A DNA stretch of 6,506 nucleotides from an uncultured Syntrophobacteraceae bacterium (GTDB lineage: Bacteria; Desulfobacterota; Syntrophobacteria; Syntrophobacterales; Syntrophobacteraceae): NCBI GenBank assembly GCA_937889795.1, contig CALBZH010000309.1:1-6506 (forward strand), read 5' to 3'. The notes under the pieces are model-generated. The model ran no database searches, was not told the DNA's origin, and was given only the letters and a program-made list of their open reading frames with translations. Both the position numbers and the translations under genes were made by a program. This document shows, one piece after another, positions 1 through 5,502 of this stretch. Every line of letters starts with the position of its first letter. Within the stretch, counting starts at the first letter, position 1.

Positions 1-42
1 AGACCGCCGGGATGACGTTCACTTTGATTACGGACACCGTGT

Positions 43-63
43 GGTGTGGCGGTGTGGCGGTGT
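43..63 (+). repeat. Short tandem repeat, unit GGTGTGGC, about 2.6 copies
   Basis: Two exact copies of GGTGTGGC (43-50 and 51-58) are followed by the first five bases of a third (59-63). The stretch holds five GG runs separated by 1-3 bases (43, 48, 51, 56, 59), so the + strand could form a two-tier G-quadruplex. The repeat is seen directly; any function is unknown. It may be simple slippage in non-coding DNA. Confidence 0.6.
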
Positions 64-151
64 TCCGAGTGAGCGCGAACCTCCGCTTCTCCTTCACATT
101 CAGATGCCCCATCACCCGTTTTCAATTGTCGGACGGGATTCCGGACGCCCG

Positions 152-169
152 CTCCGCCCCGAGGCGGAG
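152..169. repeat. Perfect 7-bp GC-rich hairpin with 4-nt loop
   Basis: CTCCGCC (152-158) pairs perfectly with GGCGGAG (163-169) around the loop CCGA. No T run follows (the next bases are ATACCGAG), so this is not a canonical intrinsic terminator. It could be the base of an RNA structure or the remnant of a small repeat element. The structure is visible; its role is unknown. Confidence 0.45.
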
Positions 170-335
170 ATACCGAGAGCACTTCACCCCAGGACCTGCC
201 CAAATTCTCCATGCTTGATCTCCCCAACCACCCCGTTTCACGACAATAGCCAAATCTTGTAACGTTTCCGATCGGGCGGCAGCCCATCAGGGGCTCCTTT
301 ACTCGTTTCGTGGCTGACATTTTGCATAATTTCTA

Positions 336-364
336 TTGATGATTCTGACCACATATTTCATAAT
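336..364 (+). promoter_or_regulatory. Candidate sigma-70 promoter for the efflux operon
   Basis: A -35-like TTGATG (336-341, 4 of 6 match to TTGACA) is separated by 17 bp from a -10-like CATAAT (359-364, 5 of 6 match to TATAAT). It lies in the most AT-rich stretch of the window, and transcription would start near 371, some 45 bp before the preferred regulator start. It is the best promoter match upstream of the first gene; no comparable one was seen between the genes. The prediction rests on consensus matching only. Confidence 0.5.
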
Positions 365-377
365 ATGACGTCATGTT
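358..377. promoter_or_regulatory. Candidate TetR-type operator, overlapping palindromes
   Basis: Two palindromes overlap here. TCATA-A-TATGA (358-368) is a perfect 5-1-5 inverted repeat. ATGACGTCAT (365-374) is a perfect 10-bp palindrome that extends to 362-377 with one mismatched pair. Together they cover the predicted -10 box and transcription start. TetR-family dimers bind palindromes of roughly this size, often placed so that binding blocks RNA polymerase. The adjacent gene encodes such a protein, so autorepression is the natural inference. The true half-sites cannot be decided from one sequence. Confidence 0.45.
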
Positions 378-402
378 CATTTTTTGATCGATGATCCAGC
401 GC

Positions 403-406
403 GAGG
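403..406 (+). promoter_or_regulatory. Shine-Dalgarno GAGG that selects the regulator start at 415
   Basis: GAGG lies 8 nt before the ATG at 415. The upstream in-frame ATG at 391 is preceded by T-rich sequence with no purine-rich motif at a suitable distance. This favours 415 as the start, giving a protein 8 residues shorter. Confidence 0.5.
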
Positions 407-414
407 CCAGGCAC

Positions 415-1059
415 ATGAAAACCGAAAAGCTCCCCAGGCGGGAGAGAGAAAAGCTGCGGCAGCGGCAGGAGATGCTGGCGGCGGCGCTCGCTCTTTTCTC
501 CGAAAAGGGGTATCACAACGTCTCCATGCACCAGATCGCGGAAACGGCCGAGTTTGCCATCGGGACCCTCTACAAGTTCTTCCAGAACAAGGAGGATCTC
601 TACAAGGCCCTGGTGCGGGAACAGTGTGACCAGTTCGAGCACGCGATCACGTCCGCCATCGAAGAGCCGGAGGATGAAGTCGAGAAGCTGAGGAATTATA
701 TCCGGACGAAGGTGGAGCGGATCCGCGGGAACCTGCCCTTCGTCCGTCTCTTCCTGGCCGAGCGCAGAGGGGCGAGCTTCAACATCAAGGCAGGGCTTGA
801 CGACGAGATGCGGAAGAGGCATTACGCCTTTCTGGACAGGCTTGTCGCGATCTTTGAGAGCGGGATCCGAAACAAGCGATTCAGACGAATTGCCGACCCT
901 TTTCATCTGGCCGTGGCCCTTGACAGTGTTGTCGACGCGTTTCTCCTCATTTGGCTCGATGCCCCGGAGCGCCACCCCTATCCGGAAGACCCGGACGCCA
1001 TTTTGGATGTCTTTTTCAAAGGATTGATCGAGCCCTCAGCCTATGCATGGGCTTCATGA
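415..1059 (+). CDS. TetR/AcrR-family transcriptional repressor of the efflux operon
   Basis: This is a one-component DNA-binding repressor, 214 residues from the ATG at 415 (222 if the ATG at 391 is used), a normal length for TetR proteins. After a very basic N-terminus comes the TetR_N helix-turn-helix domain, at about residues 16-62. It shows the family pattern: AALALFSEKGY in helix 1, then VSMHQIAETAEFAIGTLYKF for the HTH, then a Phe-x-Asn-Lys-Glu-Asp-Leu stretch opening helix 4. The remaining 150 residues are helical and variable, as expected for the ligand-binding and dimerisation half; the ligand cannot be read from sequence. The gene is first in the operon, points the same way as the pump genes and ends 38 bp before the adaptor start. 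It therefore probably represses itself and the pump through the palindromes at 358-377. The fold is secure; its target and inducer are inferred from context. Confidence 0.9.
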   Translation: MKTEKLPRREREKLRQRQEMLAAALALFSEKGYHNVSMHQIAETAEFAIGTLYKFFQNKEDLYKALVREQCDQFEHAITSAIEEPEDEVEKLRNYIRTKVERIRGNLPFVRLFLAERRGASFNIKAGLDDEMRKRHYAFLDRLVAIFESGIRNKRFRRIADPFHLAVALDSVVDAFLLIWLDAPERHPYPEDPDAILDVFFKGLIEPSAYAWAS

Positions 1060-1086
1060 TGGCACAGTTTGATCACCCACTTCGAC

Positions 1087-1090
1087 GAGG
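1087..1090 (+). promoter_or_regulatory. Shine-Dalgarno GAGG that selects the adaptor start at 1098
   Basis: GAGG lies 7 nt before the ATG at 1098. In-frame ATGs at 1047, 1056 and 1059 have no such motif. They would also put 13-17 extra residues ahead of the lipoprotein signal peptide, so 1098 is preferred. Confidence 0.6.
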
Positions 1091-1097
1091 TCGTTTC

Positions 1098-2312
1098 ATG
1101 CAGCTCAAAAAGAACGGATATGGAACCATCAACTGGCCATTGGCACTGGCGGCGCTCTCGACGCTGCTTCTGCTCGCGGGCTGCGAGAGCGGACACGGAC
1201 AGCAGGCTCCACCCGCTCAAGTCCCCGAAGTTGCCACCGTGACCATTCAGCCCCAGCAAATCGAGCTCAGCACGGAGCTCCCCGGCCGCACCTCACCGTA
1301 CCTGGTCGCGGAGATCCGACCGCAGGTCAACGGCATCATCCAGAAGCGTCAGTTCAGGGAGGGCTCAGACGTCCAGGCCGGACAGCTCCTGTACCAGATC
1401 GATCCCGCTCCCTTCCAGGTGGCTTATGATTCCGCCAAGGCGTCCCTTGGCAAGGCGCAGGCGAATCTCCCGTCGATCCGCTTGAGAGCCGAGCGCTACA
1501 AGGAGCTGCTGGTGGACAAAGCGGTCAGCCAGCAGGATTACGACGATGCCGCGGCGGCCGTTGAGCAGGCCAAGGCGGAGATCGAATATTGGAAGACCCA
1601 GGTGGAGGCTGCGCGCATCAACCTCGGATACACCAAAGTCAGCGCACCGATCTCCGGGCGCATCGGCAAGTCCAACGTGACCGACGGCGCGCTTGTCACC
1701 GCCTATCAGCCGACATGGCTTGCGACCATTCAGCAGCTCGACCCCATCTATGTTGACGTCACGCAGTCCTCTGCGGAGCTTCTCCGTCTGAAGCGCAATC
1801 TGGAAGCGGGTCGCCTCACTGCCGACGGTGAGAAAGGGAGAATGGTCCGCATCCTCCTCGAGGACGGAACCCCCTACCCGATGGAGGGCAAGCTCGAATT
1901 CCGCGATGTGACGGTGGACCCGGCCACCGGCTCCTTCACCCTGCGCATCGTGGTCCCGAATCCCGAGCACCTGCTGCTGCCCGGCATGTTCGTCCGGGCC
2001 GTGGTTCAGGAAGGCATCGCGGAGCAGGCTATTCTCTTACCACAGCAGGGCGTGAGCCGCACGCCCAAGGGAGATCCTTATGCGTTGATCGTGGACGAAG
2101 CCGGAACGGCCCAGCAGCGCATGCTGACGCTCAATCGGGCCATCGGCGACAAATGGCTTGTCTCATCCGGGATTTCGCAGGGAGATCGCGTGATCGTCGA
2201 AGGCATGCTGAACGTGAGGCCGGGTGCCGCCGTCAAGGCTGTGCCCCTCGGCGGCCCCAAGCCCACCGCCGAAGCGGTCAACCCCAAACAGTCGCCTGCT
2301 CAAACGAACTGA
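1098..2312 (+). CDS. RND efflux periplasmic adaptor lipoprotein (AcrA/MexA type, membrane fusion protein)
   Basis: The adaptor joins the inner-membrane pump to the outer-membrane channel in the periplasm. It has 404 residues, close to AcrA and MexA (just under 400). A lipoprotein signal peptide has Lys4 and Lys5, a hydrophobic core and the lipobox Leu-Ala-Gly-Cys with Cys29 as the likely lipidated residue. Next come the first lipoyl half (about 68-104), the alpha-helical hairpin (about 106-176), the second lipoyl half (about 179-212), the beta-barrel and the membrane-proximal domain, which includes the FRDVTVDPATGSFTLR stretch. At the hairpin tip Arg133, Leu137 and Ser144 match the RLS motif (AcrA Arg128, Leu132, Ser139) that contacts TolC-type channels. 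The reading frame stays open upstream to 951 inside the regulator gene, but the signal peptide and Shine-Dalgarno favour 1098. The stop is 12 bp before the pump gene, implying co-translation. Family assignment is secure; the substrate range is unknown. Confidence 0.95.
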   Translation: MQLKKNGYGTINWPLALAALSTLLLLAGCESGHGQQAPPAQVPEVATVTIQPQQIELSTELPGRTSPYLVAEIRPQVNGIIQKRQFREGSDVQAGQLLYQIDPAPFQVAYDSAKASLGKAQANLPSIRLRAERYKELLVDKAVSQQDYDDAAAAVEQAKAEIEYWKTQVEAARINLGYTKVSAPISGRIGKSNVTDGALVTAYQPTWLATIQQLDPIYVDVTQSSAELLRLKRNLEAGRLTADGEKGRMVRILLEDGTPYPMEGKLEFRDVTVDPATGSFTLRIVVPNPEHLLLPGMFVRAVVQEGIAEQAILLPQQGVSRTPKGDPYALIVDEAGTAQQRMLTLNRAIGDKWLVSSGISQGDRVIVEGMLNVRPGAAVKAVPLGGPKPTAEAVNPKQSPAQTN

Positions 2313-2324
2313 CGGAGTCGCTCG

Positions 2325-5300
2325 ATGCTGTCCAATTTCTTTCTCGACCGCCCGGTCTTTGCGTGGGTGATTGCCATCATCATGATGGTCGCCGGCGGAC
2401 TGGCCATTTATAATCTGCCCATCTCCCAATACCCGCCCATTGCGCCCCCCTCGATCGCGATCGACGCCTTCTATCCCGGGGCGTCCGCTCAGACCGTTGA
2501 AGACAGCGTCATCCAGATCATCGAGCAGAAGATGACCGGATTCGACAAGATGCTTTACATGACCGGCAGCAGCGATGCCTCCGGTGCCGGCCGAATCGAG
2601 CTCACCTTTGCGCCCGGCACGGACCCGGACCTGGCCTGGGCTCAGGTGCAGAATAAGTTGCAGCTTGCCTATGCGAGCCTGCCCACCGTCGTTCAGGAAC
2701 AGGGCGTCAAGGTCAGCAAGTCGACCCGGAACTGGCTCATCATCGTGGGGCTAACCTCGGAAGACGGCAGCATGGACGAGTATGACCTCGCCGACTACGC
2801 TCAGTCGAGCATTCAGCAGGTGCTGGCGCGCGTTCCCGGGGTGGGTGAAGTGGAAACCTTCAGCTCCCAATATGCCATGCGGGTCTGGATCAATCCCGAC
2901 AAACTGACCGGCTACCAGCTGACCATGGAGGACATCGTCCGGGCGCTCAAAGCGTATAACGTGGAGATCTCCGCGGGACAGTTCGGTGGTGCTCCGGCGG
3001 CGCCAAACCAGCGGTTGAATGCCTCCATCATCGTCCAGAACCTACTCAAGACTCCCGAGGAATTCGCCGCCATCCCGGTGCTCACCAATCCGGACGGCTC
3101 CGTCGTGCGAATCCGTGACGTGGGACGAACGGAGCTGGGTACGGAGCGATACGGGAGCGTCACGCTTTATAACGGTCAGCCCGCATCCGGCCTGGCCGTT
3201 CGCCAGGCCCCGGGCGCCAATGCCCTGGACACGGCCGATGCCGTCAAGGCCAAAATGCAGGAGCTCTCCCGGTACTTCCCTCACGGGATGAAGGTGATCT
3301 ATCCGATGGACACCACGCCGTTCGTGAAAGTGGCCATCAAGGAAGTCGTGAAGACCCTTCTGGAAGCAATCCTGCTCGTATTCCTGGTGATGTACGTTTT
3401 CCTGGGAAACATCCGGGCCACCCTGATTCCCACTCTTGCCGTGCCGGTCGTGCTCCTGGGCACCTTCGCGATTTTGGGGGCGCTCGGTTACTCCATCAAC
3501 ATGCTGACCATGTTCGCCATGGTGTTGGCTATCGGTCTGTTGGTAGACGACGCGATCGTCGTGGTGGAAAACGTGGAACGGGTCATGCACGAGGAGGGTC
3601 TTTCCCCCAAGGAGGCCACCCGGAAATCGATGGAAGAGATCACCAGCGCGCTCATTGGCATCAGTCTGGTGCTCTCGGCGGTGTTCGGGCCCATGGCCTT
3701 TTTCGGCGGCTCCACCGGTGTCATCTACCGCCAGTTTTCCGTCACGATCATCTCCGCCATGCTGCTCTCGGTCGTGGTCGCCCTTATCCTGAGCCCCGTT
3801 CTCTGCGCCTCGCTCCTCAAACCGGTACCCAAAGGGCACAATCCCGCGGACTCGACGTTCTTCCTCTTTCGACCCTTTTTCCGGTGGTTCGACCGAACGT
3901 TCAATAGAGGCAGAAACCTCTACGAAGCCATCGTTGGACGTATCCTGGCGAGGAAGCTGCCGTTTCTCCTCATTTACCTGGTTCTGGTAGCAACCATGAT
4001 GGTTTTGTTCCATCGTTTGCCCACCGCCTATCTCCCGCAGGAAGACCAGGGCCTTTTGTTTGGCCAGGTCACCCTCCCCTCGGGCTCCACTCTGGAGCAG
4101 ACTGCGGAGGTCATGATTCAGGTCCGGAAGTACTTTTTGGAGGACGAAAAAGAAGCCGTGAAAGCCTGCTTCACACTCGCCGGTCGAGGCTTTTCCGGAA
4201 GCGGACAGAACGTGGGATTGAGCTTCGTCAGCCTCAAGGACTGGGACCAGCGCCAGCGGCCGGACCTGAAGGTGAATGCCATTATGAAGCGCGCCATGGG
4301 CAAGTTCTCACAGATCCGGAACGCAAGGGTCTTTGCATTCCCGCCTCCGGCCGTCATGGAGCTGGGGCGAGCGGGGGGCTTCGACTTCCAGTTGCAGGAC
4401 CGGAGCGGGCTGGGGCATGAAACGTTGATGGCCGCCCGCAACCAGCTGCTCGGCATGGCCAACAAGGACCCGCGGTTGGTCCGTGTCCGCCCTGCCGGAC
4501 TTGACGATGTCTCCCAATATCGAATCGATGTGGATTGGGAAAAAGCGGGCGCGCTTGGAGCTCCCATCGACTCCATCCACAGGACCATCTCATCCGCTTT
4601 TGGAGGCGCCTACGTGAATGATTTCGTCCAGGGCGGGCGGGTCAAGCGCGTTTTCATCCAGGCGGATGCTCCCTATCGCATGCTTCCAAAGGACCTCGAG
4701 CGGCTCTATGTCCGAAATGCTTCGGGAACCATGACGCCTTTCTCCTCCTTCGCTACCGGCCATTGGTTCTACGGGCCTCCTCTGCTCGAGCGTTTCAACA
4801 GCTTCCCTTCGGTCAACATCTGGGGTGAGCCCGCGCCGGGGAAGAGCTCAGGAGAATCCATGCGGGTCATGGAAGAAATCGCCGGGAAGCTGCCCAAAGG
4901 CATTGGCTTTGACTGGGCGGGACTGTCCTACCAGGAGCGCATGGCACGGTCCCAGGCGCCGCTGCTCTATGCCTTTTCCATCCTTGTCATTTTTCTGTGC
5001 GTGGCAGCCCTCTACGAGAGCTGGGCCATTCCCCTGGCCAATTTGGTGATGCTGCCGCTGGGGTTGTTGGGAGCGACCATCGCCACGTCATGGCGCCTTC
5101 TCCCCAACGACGTCTACTTTCAGATTGGGTGTCTCACCACCCTGGGGCTTTCGACGAAAAACGCTATCCTCATCATCCAGTTTGCGAGGGAGCGAAGAGC
5201 ACATGGGGCGGGACTTGTCGAGGCGACGCTTGGTGCGATCAAGACCCGGCTTCGCCCGGTACTCATGACATCCCTGGCTTTTTTCTTCGGCGTTCTTCCC

Positions 5301-5489
5301 CTGGCGCTGACGGGCGGAGCCGGAGCGGGAGCCCAGAATGCCATCGGAACGGCCGTCGTCGGTGGAATGCTTTCAGGCACCTTCATCGACCTCTTGTTCA
5401 TCCCGCTTTTCTATGTCCTGGTGTGCAGTTTGTTTGAAAAGAGACGACCTCGACCAGCTATCGAAAACGCTCAAGGGCTTACACGTTAA
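2325..5489 (+). CDS. HAE-1 family RND multidrug efflux pump, inner-membrane subunit (AcrB/MexB-like)
   Basis: This is a proton-driven trimeric exporter of hydrophobic and amphiphilic compounds. It has 1054 residues (AcrB has 1049) and aligns with AcrB by eye over its whole length, starting at the NFFLDRPVFAWV N-terminus. The expected plan is 12 membrane helices: TM1 near 10-30, TM2-TM6 between about 339 and 492, TM7 near 545-562, and TM8-TM12 from about 880 to 1033. Large periplasmic loops follow TM1 and TM7. Proton-relay residues are intact: Asp408 and Asp409 in TM4, Lys945 in TM10, Arg975 and Thr982 in TM11 (AcrB Asp407, Asp408, Lys940, Arg971, Thr978). In the distal drug pocket Phe179, Phe616, Phe623 and Phe634 match AcrB Phe178, 610, 617 and 628. 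AcrB Phe136, Phe615 and Arg620 are replaced by Trp137, Arg621 and Ser626. The TM6-TM7 connector is about five residues longer than in AcrB. GGAG lies 7 nt before the start. The family is certain; the substrates are not predictable. Confidence 0.97.
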   Translation: MLSNFFLDRPVFAWVIAIIMMVAGGLAIYNLPISQYPPIAPPSIAIDAFYPGASAQTVEDSVIQIIEQKMTGFDKMLYMTGSSDASGAGRIELTFAPGTDPDLAWAQVQNKLQLAYASLPTVVQEQGVKVSKSTRNWLIIVGLTSEDGSMDEYDLADYAQSSIQQVLARVPGVGEVETFSSQYAMRVWINPDKLTGYQLTMEDIVRALKAYNVEISAGQFGGAPAAPNQRLNASIIVQNLLKTPEEFAAIPVLTNPDGSVVRIRDVGRTELGTERYGSVTLYNGQPASGLAVRQAPGANALDTADAVKAKMQELSRYFPHGMKVIYPMDTTPFVKVAIKEVVKTLLEAILLVFLVMYVFLGNIRATLIPTLAVPVVLLGTFAILGALGYSINMLTMFAMVLAIGLLVDDAIVVVENVERVMHEEGLSPKEATRKSMEEITSALIGISLVLSAVFGPMAFFGGSTGVIYRQFSVTIISAMLLSVVVALILSPVLCASLLKPVPKGHNPADSTFFLFRPFFRWFDRTFNRGRNLYEAIVGRILARKLPFLLIYLVLVATMMVLFHRLPTAYLPQEDQGLLFGQVTLPSGSTLEQTAEVMIQVRKYFLEDEKEAVKACFTLAGRGFSGSGQNVGLSFVSLKDWDQRQRPDLKVNAIMKRAMGKFSQIRNARVFAFPPPAVMELGRAGGFDFQLQDRSGLGHETLMAARNQLLGMANKDPRLVRVRPAGLDDVSQYRIDVDWEKAGALGAPIDSIHRTISSAFGGAYVNDFVQGGRVKRVFIQADAPYRMLPKDLERLYVRNASGTMTPFSSFATGHWFYGPPLLERFNSFPSVNIWGEPAPGKSSGESMRVMEEIAGKLPKGIGFDWAGLSYQERMARSQAPLLYAFSILVIFLCVAALYESWAIPLANLVMLPLGLLGATIATSWRLLPNDVYFQIGCLTTLGLSTKNAILIIQFARERRAHGAGLVEATLGAIKTRLRPVLMTSLAFFFGVLPLALTGGAGAGAQNAIGTAVVGGMLSGTFIDLLFIPLFYVLVCSLFEKRRPRPAIENAQGLTR

Positions 5490-5502
5490 CGGGGACGCTG
5501 AA

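Larger units (their letters stand above)
1..390. other. Upstream non-coding region, GC-rich then AT-rich
   Basis: No gene can be supported here. From 1 to about 300 the DNA is GC-rich; from about 300 to 385 it becomes AT-rich and carries the promoter and operator candidates listed separately. Two forward frames are open from the left edge: one ends with TGA at 216-218, the other with TAA at 260-262. Their translations are rich in Pro, Arg, His and Ser, match no family I recognise, and overlap each other. Neither has a convincing ribosome binding site. Third positions in the frame ending at 218 are fairly GC-rich, so the last codons of an upstream gene are possible but not shown. A short AGCCC/GGGCT inverted repeat lies at 281-295, followed by only three T, too weak to call a terminator. 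No tRNA, rRNA or CRISPR pattern is visible. Confidence 0.6.

Noticed and set aside
281..295. AGCCC/GGGCT hairpin followed by CCTTTACT as a terminator of an upstream gene
   Set aside because: The stem has only five pairs and the T run is three bases long and interrupted; no upstream gene is confirmed.
386..396. GATC-GAT-GATC arms around the ATG at 391 as a second operator
   Set aside because: The arms are only four bases long, and GATC is self-complementary and common by chance. The dyads at 358-377 are longer and better placed.
358..975. 205-codon open frame on the minus strand across the regulator gene
   Set aside because: It is antisense to a clear TetR gene, and its low-complexity charged and Leu-rich product matches nothing I recognise.
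1047..1059. Upstream ATG starts for the adaptor, including an ATGA overlap with the regulator stop
   Set aside because: No Shine-Dalgarno precedes them and they would add 13-17 residues ahead of the lipoprotein signal peptide; the ATG at 1098 has GAGG 7 nt upstream.
1754..1761. Second copy of TGACGTCA as another operator site
   Set aside because: It lies inside the adaptor gene, encoding part of Val-Asp-Val-Thr in a conserved segment. It lacks the flanking half-sites seen at 358-377, so it is probably coincidence.
1365..1970. 201-codon open frame on the minus strand inside the adaptor gene
   Set aside because: It is a shadow of a well-supported sense gene and shows no recognisable domain.
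3042..4013. 323-codon open frame on the minus strand inside the pump gene
   Set aside because: It is antisense to membrane-helix coding sequence, and its product is rich in His, Asp, Glu, Gln and Arg, as expected when Met, Val, Leu and Ile codons are read backwards. The sense frame is a clear AcrB homologue.
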